From assembly GCA_036491015.1 (NCBI GenBank), contig DASXCV010000337.1, positions 1 through 25,975 of the forward strand: a stretch of DNA of 25,975 nucleotides, written 5' to 3'. The DNA is from JAICJR01 sp036491015. Its GTDB lineage: Bacteria > Actinomycetota > Thermoleophilia > Solirubrobacterales > Thermoleophilaceae. The position numbers were made by a program, and so were the translations under genes. This document shows, in pieces, positions 1-8,339 of this stretch (position 1 is the stretch's first letter; every line of letters starts with the position of its first letter). The notes below the pieces were generated by a model, which made no database searches, was not told the origin of the DNA, and saw nothing but the letters and a program-made list of their open reading frames with translations.

Positions 1-236
1 AAGCTCGCGCCGAGATGGTTCGCGGCCCGCTCGGCCTCGCCGTGGCGGATCTGCTTCACGTTCTCGACCGTCTGGCCCTCTTCCTTCCACAGCTCGCCGG
101 ACTCGCCGCGCTCGCCGTAGGACAGCGCGATCACCTCGGCCACGCCGCCCTGCTCGACGGCCATCGCCACCGCGCCGCCGGCGCGCCAGACGAAGTCGGC
201 CGAATGCGCCCCGATCACCTGCACACGCTTAGCCAC
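1..236 (-). CDS. GalB-like PIG-L family hydratase/deacetylase (3' truncated by window)
   Basis: Only the first 78 or so codons are present; the gene runs off the left edge. The start is GTG at 236, overlapping the end of the DUF6282 gene by 8 bases, with AGGAG at 252-256 upstream. The N-terminus reads VIGAHSADFVWRAGG and continues with SYGERGESGELWK. This matches 4-oxalomesaconate hydratase (GalB), a PIG-L/LmbE-fold zinc protein of gallate/protocatechuate meta-cleavage, better than the usual AHPDDE form of PIG-L deacetylases. GalB hydrates 4-oxalomesaconate in the cytoplasm. As the last visible gene of the Liv operon it suggests that the imported substrate feeds a dicarboxylate or aromatic-acid route. 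The catalytic C-terminal part is not visible, so the exact substrate is open. Confidence 0.75.
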   Translation of the reverse strand, partial: MAKRVQVIGAHSADFVWRAGGAVAMAVEQGGVAEVIALSYGERGESGELWKEEGQTVENVKQIRHGEAERAANHLGAS

Positions 237-1173
237 GCGCGCCCACCCCCACTCCTGCCAGACGCTTCGTGTTCTCCACTGCCATAGAGCGAACCTCCTC
301 TTCCGAGAATCCGGCGCCGAGGAACTGGTCGGCCATCAGCGCGAGGCCGTCCTCCACCGGCGGGTTGAAGATCTGCCCGAGGTCGGTGGCCCAGACGGTG
401 CGCTCCGCCCCCACCGCCCGCGTGGCCTCGAAGATCTGCTCCCACGTGCACTTGCCCGTGTACGGAGTGGTGAACGCGCGCTCCATCAGCGCGCCCTTGT
501 CCGCGAGTGCCACCTGGTCCTCGGGCGAGATGCGCTGCGACGGGAACTCGGGATGGGTGACCACGATCGTCTTCACCCCCGCATCCGCAGCCCCGTCCAC
601 GAGCGTGAAGATCTCGTCGCGCGCGAGGTGACCCGTGGCGAGCACGAGGTCGTGACGCGCGATCACCTCGAGCACGGCGTGCGCCTCCGGCAGCAGCGCG
701 CCGGAGGAGTCGACCACCGGCACGGGCTCGGGCACCACGCCCGCCTCGCGCAGCGAGAGCTCGAACTTCACCCACACCGGCACCTTGCCGTTCGGGTCCG
801 CCGCGAGCACCTCGTGCTGCTCGTTCTCGGAGCTCACCGTGGGGAACCAGACGATCCGCGCGCCCTCGCGCGCGGCTATCTCCACCGCCGTGGGGTTGAG
901 CCCACCCACCGAGCGGTTCAGCGTGATCGCGCCGAGCACGTGCACCCCGGGCACCGCCTCGGACACCACGCGCGCGCGCTCCGCCGTGGACGTGTAGTGG
1001 GACTTGAGCCCGAAGCCCGCGAGGCCAAGCTCCTTGAAGCGATGCGCGAGCTGCACATCGGAGATGCGCCGCTCCACCACGTCGGGAGCGATGTGGATGT
1101 GGGGGTCGTAGCCGCCGCGGACCAGCTCGCGGGCTCGTTCAGAGGGAAGCGGGTGGCTGTTCTCGTCTGACAT
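229..1173 (-). CDS. DUF6282 family metal-dependent hydrolase-like protein
   Basis: A 314-residue protein beginning ATG with AGGAG five bases upstream. The N-terminus carries DPHIHIAPD (His25, His27), the HxH metal pair of amidohydrolase/PHP-like TIM barrels. Further candidate metal or active-site residues lie in KSHYTSTAERA (around 58-68), ATGHLARDE, VVTHPEFPSQR and WATDLGQ, at strand ends in the usual order of such barrels. I recognise the family as DUF6282, which has no established reaction. It is cytoplasmic, with no signal peptide. It lies 42 bases downstream of livF and overlaps the GalB-like gene, so the three are probably co-transcribed and it may hydrolyse an amide, ester or lactone of the imported compound. 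The function is inference; the fold assignment is fairly secure. Confidence 0.8.
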   Translation of the reverse strand: MSDENSHPLPSERARELVRGGYDPHIHIAPDVVERRISDVQLAHRFKELGLAGFGLKSHYTSTAERARVVSEAVPGVHVLGAITLNRSVGGLNPTAVEIAAREGARIVWFPTVSSENEQHEVLAADPNGKVPVWVKFELSLREAGVVPEPVPVVDSSGALLPEAHAVLEVIARHDLVLATGHLARDEIFTLVDGAADAGVKTIVVTHPEFPSQRISPEDQVALADKGALMERAFTTPYTGKCTWEQIFEATRAVGAERTVWATDLGQIFNPPVEDGLALMADQFLGAGFSEEEVRSMAVENTKRLAGVGVGARG

Positions 1174-1215
1174 TTTCTCCTAACGCGTGCGGGGGTCGAT
1201 GGTATTCACGGAGTC

Positions 1216-1977
1216 TCAGTGAGACGAGGGCGGAGTCGGGTTCGCTGCGCTCGCGTCCAAGGAAGCCGTCGCGCGTTCACCGAAATAGCTGGCCATGAGC
1301 AGGTCGCGGTTGCCGCGAAGAACCTCGGCACTGTCATGCAGCACGAGCTCCCCGTGCGAGAGCACGTAGCCGCGGTCGGCGACGGTCAGCGCGAGCTGGA
1401 TGTGCTGCTCCACGAGCAGCACGCCGCAGCCACTGTCCTTGGCGTACTCCCGCACCACCGGCAGCAGCCGCTCGACGATCAGCGGGGCGAGGCCGAGGCT
1501 CAGCTCGTCGAGCAGGAGCAGCTTCGGGTGGCGAGCGAGGGCGCGGCCCACAGCGAGCATCTGCTGCTCGCCGCCGGACAGGAGGCCGCAGCGGCGGTCG
1601 CGCAGCTCCGCGAGCGCCGGGAAGTGGCGGTAGGCCGCATCCTCGTCGAGGTGCTCGCCACGGTGCCCGAGGCGGAAGTGCTCGGCCACGGTGAGGCCGA
1701 AGAACACGCCGCGGTTCTCCGGCACGTGCGCGATCCCCATCCGCGCCCTGCCGCTGATCGAGACGCCGAGGAGGTCCTCGCCCTGCAGGCTGATGCTGCC
1801 GTCCATCGGCTGCACCACCCCGGAGATCGCGCGCAGCGTGGTGGTCTTCCCGGCGCCGTTCGCGCCGAGCAGCGCCACCACCTCGCCGTCGCCCACGCTG
1901 AGGTCGAGGTCCCGCAGCACGGCCGCCTCGCCGTACCCGGCGGTGAGGCTCTCTATCGCGAGCACGGGCTCGGCCAT
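1216..1977 (-). CDS. livF: Branched-chain amino acid/amide-type ABC transporter ATPase, LivF-like
   Basis: A 253-residue ABC ATPase with Walker A GANGAGKT (38-45), Q-loop region HVPENRG (84-90), signature LSGGE (133-137), Walker B LLLLDE (153-158) and switch His192. The VPENRGVFFGLTVAEH segment and the length of about 250 are typical of LivF rather than LivG. It pairs with LivG on the inner face of the membrane to power the LivHM channel. The ATG at 1977 shares one base with the livG stop (TGATG), implying translational coupling. The C-terminal 20 residues are a Ser/Ala/Pro-rich tail without known function. LivF-class subunits also serve urea, amide and aromatic-acid importers, so the substrate is not given by this protein. 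Confidence 0.93.
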   Translation of the reverse strand: MAEPVLAIESLTAGYGEAAVLRDLDLSVGDGEVVALLGANGAGKTTTLRAISGVVQPMDGSISLQGEDLLGVSISGRARMGIAHVPENRGVFFGLTVAEHFRLGHRGEHLDEDAAYRHFPALAELRDRRCGLLSGGEQQMLAVGRALARHPKLLLLDELSLGLAPLIVERLLPVVREYAKDSGCGVLLVEQHIQLALTVADRGYVLSHGELVLHDSAEVLRGNRDLLMASYFGERATASLDASAANPTPPSSH

Positions 1978-2768
1978 CACGCACCTCCCTCCGGCGGAGC
2001 CGTCGCGTCCTGCACGAGCTCGCCCGCGGCGCTGCCGAGATAGGCGGTGACCACGCGCGGATCCCGGCGCACGGCGTCGGGCGGCCCGGACGCGATCAGC
2101 TTGCCGAACTCGAGCACGAAGATCCGGTCGCACACGCTCAGCACGAAGCCCATGTCGTGGTCGATCAGCAGCATCGAGTTGCCCCTGTCCGCGAGGCCGC
2201 GCAGCCGGTGCCCGAGCTCCTCGCTCTCGCCGGTGTCGAGACCGGCGGCCGGCTCGTCGAGACACAGGAGCCGCGGCTTCATCACGATCGCGCGCGCCAC
2301 GCCCACGAGCTTGCGCTGCCCCTGCGACAGGTCGCTCGGCATCGCGTCCTCGGCCCAGCCCAGGTCGACCATGTCGAGTGCCTCGGCGACCGCCTCGCCG
2401 CCGCCGGCGGCCTCCGCCCCGAACAGCTCCTTCGTGGTCTCCCACAGCGACGGCCGCCGCGATGCCACCGCGAGGTTCTCGCGCACGGTCAGGTCGTCGA
2501 ACAGCTCGGTGCTCTGCCACGTGCGCCCCAGCCCGCTGAGCGCGCGCCTGTGCGGCGAGAGCCCGGCCAGGTCGCGGCCGTCCAGCTCCACCGTGCCCGT
2601 GTAGCGCACGAAGCCGGTCAGCGCGTCCACGAACGTGGTCTTGCCGGCGCCGTTCGGGCCGATCAGCCCCACGAGCTCGCCGTCGGCCACGTCGAGATCG
2701 ACGTCCACGAGCGCGCGCACGCCGCCGAAGCGCACCGACACCTCGCTGGTCTTGAGCACGCCGCTCAC
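1977..2768 (-). CDS. livG: Branched-chain amino acid/amide-type ABC transporter ATPase, LivG-like
   Basis: A 263-residue ABC ATPase with Walker A GPNGAGKT (37-44), Q-loop GRTWQ (81-85), signature LSQGQ (147-151), Walker B LLCLDEP (167-173) and switch His204. The GLGRTWQSTELFDDLTVRENL stretch matches the GIARTFQ...LTV.EN pattern of LivG. The C-terminus DPRVVTAYLG is also the LivG-type ending. I chose the GTG at 2768 because its GTGA overlaps the stop of the permease gene and it gives the family-length N-terminus; the frame stays open upstream only as the shadow of the permease gene. It works as a heterodimer with the downstream LivF. Confidence 0.93.
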   Translation of the reverse strand: MSGVLKTSEVSVRFGGVRALVDVDLDVADGELVGLIGPNGAGKTTFVDALTGFVRYTGTVELDGRDLAGLSPHRRALSGLGRTWQSTELFDDLTVRENLAVASRRPSLWETTKELFGAEAAGGGEAVAEALDMVDLGWAEDAMPSDLSQGQRKLVGVARAIVMKPRLLCLDEPAAGLDTGESEELGHRLRGLADRGNSMLLIDHDMGFVLSVCDRIFVLEFGKLIASGPPDAVRRDPRVVTAYLGSAAGELVQDATAPPEGGA

Positions 2769-4771
2769 GGCTCGGCCGCCGGGCTTGGCGTGCCCGCCTT
2801 TCCGCGGCCCGAGAGCGGCAATACCCGGCCGTGCTCGCCGCGGCCGCCCGACGATCGCGAGCGGTTCAGCCGCTTGTAGAAGGCGCCGGCCACACCCTCC
2901 GGGTGCTGGATCAGCGTGAACAGCAGGATCACGCCGCCGAACAGCAGGAACCAGTTGCCGTTGATGCCGAGCCACTTGTCGAGCGCGTGGGGCACGAGCC
3001 CCTCGGTCGAGATCAGGCCGGCGAAGATCGCGCCCGACACGAGGGTGATGCCGCCCGCGTAGGCGAAGGCGATCAGCGCGAGGGCGGTGACCACGTCGAA
3101 GCGGTCGGCGCTCACCGAGCCGAAGTTGTACGCGTAGAGCGCGCCGGCCACGCCCGCGATGAACGCGCTGATGCCGAAGGCGATCAGCTTGACCGTGCGG
3201 ACGTCCACCGCCGCCGCTGCCGCGGCCCGCTCGTTCGAGCGCACCGCCAGCATCCGCTCGCCGAGGTTGCCGCGCCTGATCATGGCGACGAGCAGGCACA
3301 GCAGCACCGTCACCGCGAGCGCCACCCAGCCGAACACCGGGCTCGGCAGGCCGCCGTCGAGGCCGCGGAACGCCGAGCGCGGGCCGAGGTCGAGCCCGAA
3401 CAGGTGCGGCTCCGGCACGGGCGAGCCGGTGTCGCCCCCACCCCAGGTGGAGTTGATGAAGCCGAAGTTCACGATCGCGACGGTCGCCCCGAGCGTGACC
3501 ACCGCCAGGGCCACGCCGCGCACGCGCAGCGCGGAGACCGCGGTGAGGAGCCCGAGCAGCACCGCCGCCCCAGCGCCGCAGATCGGCGCCAGCGGGAAGC
3601 CGATGCCCGCATTCACAGCCATGTGGGACACCGTGAAGCCCGACACGCCCGCCAGGGCCAGCTGGACCACCGAGATCTGACCGACGAAGCCGGTGATCAC
3701 CACGAGCGACAGCGCCATCACCGTCCCGATCAGCGTGTTGATGAGCGCCTGGCGGAAGTCGAACGGCAGCACGATCAGCGCGACCGCGCAGATCAGCGCG
3801 ATGCCAACGGCGGGCAGCGCCAGCCGGTTCGGCCGCGGCACCGCGGGCAGCCGCTGCTCCACGAGCTCGCCCCGCCCAGGCAGCGCGGCCCCGCGCAGGA
3901 ACATCGCGGTGATGATGATCAGGAACGCGATCAGCTCCTTCACGCCCGGCAGGGGCACGCCCTGGTCCGTGGGGAACCACGACTTGGTCGAGAAGTAGTC
4001 GATCAGCGAGTTGATGATTCCGATGCCGAGCCCAGCGGCGCACGCGATCCAGAAGGACGTGAGGCGCGCCAGGAGCGCCGCCGCGAGCGCGGGCACGACC
4101 TGCAGCGGCAGCGATTCGGTGTCGAGCTGGGTGATCGACGCGGCGAGCACGCCGACGGTCCCCGCCACCACGCTCGCGAGCAGCGTGTTGCCAAGCGAGA
4201 GCCGGTTGGCCGACAGCCCGCCGAGCAGCGCCGACAGCTCGTTCTCCGACGCCGCCCGTGTGGCGAGGCCGAAGCGGCTCCAGCGATAGAGCGCCCAGAG
4301 CGCGATCGCGATCACCACGACGATGCCGGCGAGCAGGAAGCGGTCGATCGGCACCGTCACGCCGAACACCTTCACGGTCGAGCTGGGGAGCACGCTCGGC
4401 TGCGGCTTCTGCGTGGTGCCGAACGCGAGCAGCATCGACGCCTGCGCGACGAGCAGCACGCCGAGCGAGGACACGAGCTTCGCGAGCGGCGAGGCGTGGC
4501 GCAGCGGCCGGAACGCCACGAGCTCGATCAGCACGCCGACGAACAGCGTGAACAGGAAGGTGATGACGAGCGCCGGCCCGGTGCCGAAGTGCGTGCCGAG
4601 CTCGCCGGTCTTCAGCGCCCAGTAGGCGTAGCCGGACAGCATCGCCACGGCGCCCGTGGCGAGGTTGATGATGCCCGAGCCGCGGTAGGTGAGCACGACC
4701 GCGAGCGCGATCCCCGCGATCAGCGCCCCCGCGCCGAGGCCCAGCAGTACGAATAGGAGTACCTGTTGCAT
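2765..4771 (-). CDS. Fused LivH-LivM ABC transporter permease
   Basis: A 668-residue polytopic membrane protein joining both permeases of a Liv-type importer. Residues about 1-285 are LivH-like (MQQVLLFVLLGLGAGALIAG, then LTYRGSGIINLATGAVAML and the ELVAFRPLRHASPLAKLV segment). After a cytoplasmic basic linker (about 300-330), residues about 335-640 are LivM-like, with TGFVGQISVVQLALAG in the place of the family's GYAGQLSLGHAAF. The last 35 residues are a basic, probably cytoplasmic tail. Most Liv systems use two separate genes; fusions are known in actinomycetes. ATG with GGGAG upstream; its stop overlaps the livG start. It sits 81 bases after livK, behind a strong hairpin. Confidence 0.92.
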   Translation of the reverse strand: MQQVLLFVLLGLGAGALIAGIALAVVLTYRGSGIINLATGAVAMLSGYAYWALKTGELGTHFGTGPALVITFLFTLFVGVLIELVAFRPLRHASPLAKLVSSLGVLLVAQASMLLAFGTTQKPQPSVLPSSTVKVFGVTVPIDRFLLAGIVVVIAIALWALYRWSRFGLATRAASENELSALLGGLSANRLSLGNTLLASVVAGTVGVLAASITQLDTESLPLQVVPALAAALLARLTSFWIACAAGLGIGIINSLIDYFSTKSWFPTDQGVPLPGVKELIAFLIIITAMFLRGAALPGRGELVEQRLPAVPRPNRLALPAVGIALICAVALIVLPFDFRQALINTLIGTVMALSLVVITGFVGQISVVQLALAGVSGFTVSHMAVNAGIGFPLAPICGAGAAVLLGLLTAVSALRVRGVALAVVTLGATVAIVNFGFINSTWGGGDTGSPVPEPHLFGLDLGPRSAFRGLDGGLPSPVFGWVALAVTVLLCLLVAMIRRGNLGERMLAVRSNERAAAAAAVDVRTVKLIAFGISAFIAGVAGALYAYNFGSVSADRFDVVTALALIAFAYAGGITLVSGAIFAGLISTEGLVPHALDKWLGINGNWFLLFGGVILLFTLIQHPEGVAGAFYKRLNRSRSSGGRGEHGRVLPLSGRGKAGTPSPAAEP

Positions 4772-4792
4772 CGATCTCCCGCGTGGTCAAAG

Positions 4793-4822
4793 CCGGGCGG
4801 GGCTCCGCGGAGCCCCACCCGG
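4793..4822 (-). terminator. Intra-operon hairpin between livK and the livHM fusion
   Basis: A perfect 18-base palindrome GGGGCTCCGCGGAGCCCC at 4799-4816 is extended by five more pairs across a single C/A mismatch, giving a very stable GC stem. There is no T-tract on either side, so it is more likely a partial attenuator or an mRNA 3'-end stabiliser than a full terminator. This arrangement is common between an abundant binding-protein gene and its membrane partners, where it makes more of the binding protein than of the permease. The role is inference. Confidence 0.55.
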
Positions 4823-4852
4823 ATTCAGATCAGCTCCGCCCGGCTGCTCGCC

Positions 4853-6193
4853 TCACTGTGGCGGCTGCAGCCACGCGGCGGCCTTCTTGAAGTCGTTCTT
4901 CCCGTGGTAGGTGAAGAACTGGGCGCGATCGTTGCAGACCGCCGGCGCGTCCGAGTACTTACCGCACTGCAACGCGGGAGCTCCAAGCGCCACCGGCCCG
5001 GTGAAGCTCTTCGCCTTGTTCAGGATCGCGCTGGAGGTGAGGTTGCTCGGCCCCAGCTCGTTCAGGAACTTGATCGTGGTGAGCACGTCCGAGAAGGACA
5101 CGATCACCCACGGGTCGGGCGCCGTCTTAACGCCGTACTTCTTCGTGGCCGCCATGTACGGCGGCATGCCCGGATCCGTCGGGTCGCCGAACAGGGAGCT
5201 CGCGATCGCGTACGTCCAGATCGGATAGTCGCCTCCCAGTCCGGCCGAGACGGTCGGGTTGAGGCACAGCGGCGCCGACACGATCTTCTTCGCGTCGGTG
5301 ATGCCGAGTTGCTTCAGGCCCTTGGCCTGGTTCACGCAGCCCGAGGCGTCGCTGTACGGGACCACCATGTCGGCGCTCTGTGCGCCGGCGGCGGTGAGCG
5401 GCCCGATCAGGTCCGTCGAGCCCTGCGAGTAACCGACCTTCTTGACCTTCACCCCGGCGGCCGTCAGGCCCTTGGCGATCGCCGCGGCGCCGTCGGTGAT
5501 GCCGGCGATGTTCGGGTAGACGAGCGCCGCCGTCTTGGCGTGCAACACGTCCTTCGCGTAGGTGCCGAACGGGCCGAGCACCTTCGTCACGTCGCCGAAC
5601 AGGATCACGGCGTTCTTCTGCACCGAGTCCACCGGCGTCACGGCCACGCCGACGATCACCGGCTTCTTGCCGGCAATTGTCGAATAGAACGGCTGGATGC
5701 CGATCGCGATGCCGCCCAGGTCGATCGCGGTGACCGACTTGTCGTTGCCGAGCTTCTGGGCGCACGAGGTGCCCTCTTCCTCAGCCGACTTGATGAAGCA
5801 CTTCTTGAGCGCCACCGGGTGGCCGTCGATGCCGCCGAGCTGGTCGTTCACGAGCTTCACGGCGAGGTCCGCGCCGTCGGTGGCGGCCGGTCCGATCGAC
5901 TGCTGGCCGCCCTGCTGGTTCACCCAGCCGATGTAGATCGGCGACTTCGACGGATCGGCCTTGCCGGCCTTGCCGCCGATGTAGTCCTGGTAGTTGGTCA
6001 CCGACTTCCCGCCGGCGCCGCCGCTGCCCGTGCCGGACGCGGGCGTCGACGTGGCCGCGGTGCTACCGCCGGCCGCGGCCGTCGACGCGGACGTCGACGT
6101 CGAGCTGGAACCACTTCCACAGCCGGCCGCCAAGAGCGCCAGGCCAACGACGGCCACGGCTCCGCAGCCGGTCCCTCGAGCCTTCGAATTCAC
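4853..6193 (-). CDS. Liv-type ABC transporter substrate-binding lipoprotein
   Basis: A 446-residue type I periplasmic-binding-fold protein. The start is GTG at 6193 with GGAGG eight bases upstream. The signal peptide ends in the lipobox LLAAGC with Cys25 as the lipidated residue, followed by a Ser/Thr/Ala/Gly-rich linker (about 26-65) that spaces the domain from the membrane. The body (from SPIYIGWVNQQGG, about 85) resembles Peripla_BP_6/LivK proteins, with YPNIAGITDGAAAIAKGL and VPYSDASGCVNQAKGL in the two-lobe core. Cys residues in KKCFIKSAEEEGTSCAQ and QCGKYSDAPAVCND may form disulphides outside the cell. The ligand cannot be read from sequence; the neighbouring hydrolase and hydratase favour an organic acid or amide over leucine. 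Confidence 0.92.
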   Translation of the reverse strand: MNSKARGTGCGAVAVVGLALLAAGCGSGSSSTSTSASTAAAGGSTAATSTPASGTGSGGAGGKSVTNYQDYIGGKAGKADPSKSPIYIGWVNQQGGQQSIGPAATDGADLAVKLVNDQLGGIDGHPVALKKCFIKSAEEEGTSCAQKLGNDKSVTAIDLGGIAIGIQPFYSTIAGKKPVIVGVAVTPVDSVQKNAVILFGDVTKVLGPFGTYAKDVLHAKTAALVYPNIAGITDGAAAIAKGLTAAGVKVKKVGYSQGSTDLIGPLTAAGAQSADMVVPYSDASGCVNQAKGLKQLGITDAKKIVSAPLCLNPTVSAGLGGDYPIWTYAIASSLFGDPTDPGMPPYMAATKKYGVKTAPDPWVIVSFSDVLTTIKFLNELGPSNLTSSAILNKAKSFTGPVALGAPALQCGKYSDAPAVCNDRAQFFTYHGKNDFKKAAAWLQPPQ

Positions 6194-6267
6194 TTCGCCT
6201 CCGATCCCACTCCACGACAGGAACAGGGACGGGAGAAGCCCAGCCGTCCCCGGTCAACCCGACTCGA

Positions 6268-6303
6268 ATCTAACCGTATCGTCGGCTATCTTGTCAACAA
6301 TAT
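6268..6303 (-). promoter_or_regulatory. livK promoter overlapping a candidate GntR operator
   Basis: On the minus strand TTGACA (6297-6292) lies 18 bases from TTAGAT (6273-6268), with TAGATT as an alternative one base further on. The -35 is embedded in TTGTTGACAA (6300-6291), a dyad of TTGT and ACAA arms. The same TTGTTGACAAGAT-G-CGAC block recurs in front of the MetE-like gene at 8274. A repressor bound here would cover the -35 element of livK and the upstream region of the divergent regulator gene. Confidence 0.6.
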
Positions 6304-6334
6304 TTTCCACCTTCTGACGAGAGGGCAGAATAGG

Positions 6335-7057
6335 GTGGTGCTACGCGCTGAATCCGACTTCGAGGACGCGGGCAAGCGTCGCCGTTCCCCCGACGACGAC
6401 GGCTACCAAAGGCTCCGCGAAGCGATAGTCAAGGGCGACCTCGCCCCCAACCAGCGGCTCGTCGAAGCAGACATGAGCAACGCGTTCCGGATGCCCCGGG
6501 CGGCGGTGCGCACGGCGCTCGTACGCCTCGAGCACGAGGGACTCGTCGAACGTGAGCCGCACCGCGGCGCGCGCGTGAGGCTCGTGTCCGAGGCCGAGGC
6601 GGTCGAGATCCTCCAGGCGCGCGCCGTGCTCGAGGGCCTGGCGGCCCGGGCGGCGGCGGAGAGGATCACGCGCGCGAGCGCGGCCGAGGTGCGGGCGGTG
6701 CTCACGCGCCAGCGCGCGGCGCTCAACGGACAGGACCTGCTCGGCGCCTCGGATGTGAACGCCGCGCTTCACGCCAAGATCGTCGAGCTCTCCGGCCACT
6801 CGACGGCGCAGCGGCTGATTCGCTCGCTCAACTCCCAGATGGTGCGCTTCCAGTACCGCACGATCCTGATCCCCGGACGACCGGCGCAGTCGCTCGAGGA
6901 GCACTCGGCGATCGTGGAGGCGGTGGCGTCCGGCGACGGCGACAAGGCCGAGCGCGCGATGCGCCGGCACCTGACGAACGTCGCCAAGGCGCTCGAAAGC
7001 TCGCACCGGGAGGCCGCGGGCGACAGCGCGCCGCGACGGCGGCGGCGGACCAGCTAG
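6335..7057 (+). CDS. GntR family transcriptional regulator with FCD ligand-binding domain
   Basis: A 240-residue cytoplasmic regulator. An N-terminal winged helix (about 20-83: GYQRLREAIVKGDLAPNQRL, then MPRAAVRTALVRLEHEGLVE) is followed by a C-terminal all-helical FCD domain (about 88-220). The FCD metal/ligand residues are visible: Asn142/His146 (NAALH), His190 (EEH) and His212 (MRRH). FCD regulators typically sense carboxylates, often with bound metal, and act as repressors of catabolic operons. GTG at 6335 (or the adjacent GTG at 6338) is the start, with GAGAGGG about nine bases upstream. It is divergent from livK and convergent with the first MetE-like gene, sharing the stop tetranucleotide CTAG. 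The basic tail (RRRRRTS) is unusual. Its ligand is unknown. Confidence 0.92.
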   Translation: MVLRAESDFEDAGKRRRSPDDDGYQRLREAIVKGDLAPNQRLVEADMSNAFRMPRAAVRTALVRLEHEGLVEREPHRGARVRLVSEAEAVEILQARAVLEGLAARAAAERITRASAAEVRAVLTRQRAALNGQDLLGASDVNAALHAKIVELSGHSTAQRLIRSLNSQMVRFQYRTILIPGRPAQSLEEHSAIVEAVASGDGDKAERAMRRHLTNVAKALESSHREAAGDSAPRRRRRTS

Positions 7058-8274
7058 ACCGCCGCCTTCGCCCCCCATAGCTGGCTGGTCGCGATCCGCG
7101 CCCCCTCGGCGAGCGCGGCGAGCTTTGCCCACTGGATCTCGGGGTGCACGCGTCGCACGAACGCTCCCTGTGCGAACCCGCAGTCGGTCCCGCCCATCAC
7201 GTTCTCGCGCCCCACGACCTTCGCGAGCCGCGTGAGCCGCTGCGCCACCAGCTCCGGGTGCTCGACCACGTTGGTGTGGTGGGTGACCACGCCCGGGATG
7301 AGCGTCTTGCCCTCCGGGAACTTGATGTCCTCCCAGATCTGCCACTCGTGCTCGTGCCGCGGATTGGCCTGCTCCATCAGGTAGTAGCTGGCGTTCACGC
7401 TCAGGATCATGTCGACCACGTCCTTCAGCGGGGGGTCGTAGGCGTGCGGCCCGTGCCAGCTGCCCCAGCACACGTGGTAGCGGATGCGCTCCTGCGGGAT
7501 GCCCTCGAGCGCCCGGTTGAGCGCCTCCACCCGCAGCTCGGCCCACTTGCGGTAGTCCTCCCACGAGCCGCCGAGCGAGAGGATCGAGTCGGCCTCGTGC
7601 ATCAGCACGGCGTCGTCCACCTGCAGCAGCAGGCCGTTGTCGACGATCGTCTTGTACTCGTCGTGCATCGCGTCGGCCAGCGCGAAGACGAACTCCTCCT
7701 CGCTTCCGTAGTGCTCGTTCTGCAGCCAGTACGCGCTCGCGGGCGCGACCACCGGCAGGAACAGCTCCGTGTAGTCGAGCCCCTCGGCGGCGGCCTTGAG
7801 GTTGGCGATGTCGCGCTCGAGCGCCGCAGTGTCGTAGCTGATCGGGCCGGTGCAGACCCATACCTTGCCCTCGGCCTGGCCGGCCTCCTGCGCCTCCTCG
7901 TCGGATGCGCCGACGCTGTCGCGGTTGGCCTTGTCGAATTCGGCGTCGTGCTCCTCGTAGAAGCCCGGGAACGCCTGGCGGTCGCGGGACGGCGGCAGGA
8001 TGCTCGTGCTCTCGAGCGGCACGATCCGCGCATCGAGTCCCTGTATGCGCTCGTAGAGGTATGTGATCCACGTCGACTTGCCCATCTCGCCGTCGGTGAT
8101 CACGTCCACCCCCGCGTCCACCTGGCGGCGCACCGTGTCCTCGACGGCGTGCTTCAGGGTCTTCGCGTAGGCGTCCTCGTCGATCGCCTCGCCGCGCTCC
8201 TTGTCGGCAAGGAATCCGAGCAGCTCGGGGGGCCGGATCAGGCTCCCCGCGTGCGTGGTGAGAATCCTGTCCAC
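7054..8274 (-). CDS. MetE C-terminal-domain-like zinc methyltransferase, subtype A (paralogue 1)
   Basis: A 406-residue protein of the cobalamin-independent methionine synthase II family (MetE C-terminal domain; related to epoxyalkane:CoM transferase). It keeps the thiol-substrate residues of MetE: Gly10-Ser11 (THAGSLIRP), Glu63 in DGE, and Asp220 (LQVD). It also has the four zinc ligands: His267 and Cys269 (HVC), Glu301 in MEQANPRHEHE, and Cys365 (GTDCGF). The family activates a thiol on zinc for alkylation, classically homocysteine by methyl-folate. There is no N-terminal MetE half, so true methionine synthesis from triglutamyl folate is not assured. GTG start with GGAGG five bases ahead. 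Its promoter shares the livK operator sequence. The substrate is unknown; a catabolic methyl or alkyl transfer is my inference from context. Confidence 0.88.
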   Translation of the reverse strand: MDRILTTHAGSLIRPPELLGFLADKERGEAIDEDAYAKTLKHAVEDTVRRQVDAGVDVITDGEMGKSTWITYLYERIQGLDARIVPLESTSILPPSRDRQAFPGFYEEHDAEFDKANRDSVGASDEEAQEAGQAEGKVWVCTGPISYDTAALERDIANLKAAAEGLDYTELFLPVVAPASAYWLQNEHYGSEEEFVFALADAMHDEYKTIVDNGLLLQVDDAVLMHEADSILSLGGSWEDYRKWAELRVEALNRALEGIPQERIRYHVCWGSWHGPHAYDPPLKDVVDMILSVNASYYLMEQANPRHEHEWQIWEDIKFPEGKTLIPGVVTHHTNVVEHPELVAQRLTRLAKVVGRENVMGGTDCGFAQGAFVRRVHPEIQWAKLAALAEGARIATSQLWGAKAAV

Positions 8275-8339
8275 CCCATCCTCCCTTCGATCGGACCTAT
8301 GCGGCAGGCCGCGCGCGGATGCCGCCGCGGCGGCTCCCG

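Noticed and set aside
2831..4756. A 641-codon open frame on the plus strand opposite the permease gene
   Set aside because: Its translation is Arg/His/Glu/Gln-rich without motifs, as expected for the antisense of a GC-rich membrane protein gene. The minus-strand reading is a clear Liv permease.
4766..6334. Upstream extension of the GntR frame, open for over 500 codons
   Set aside because: It is antisense to the binding-protein gene and crosses its promoter. The regulator fold begins only after the GTG codons at 6335/6338, which have a ribosome site.
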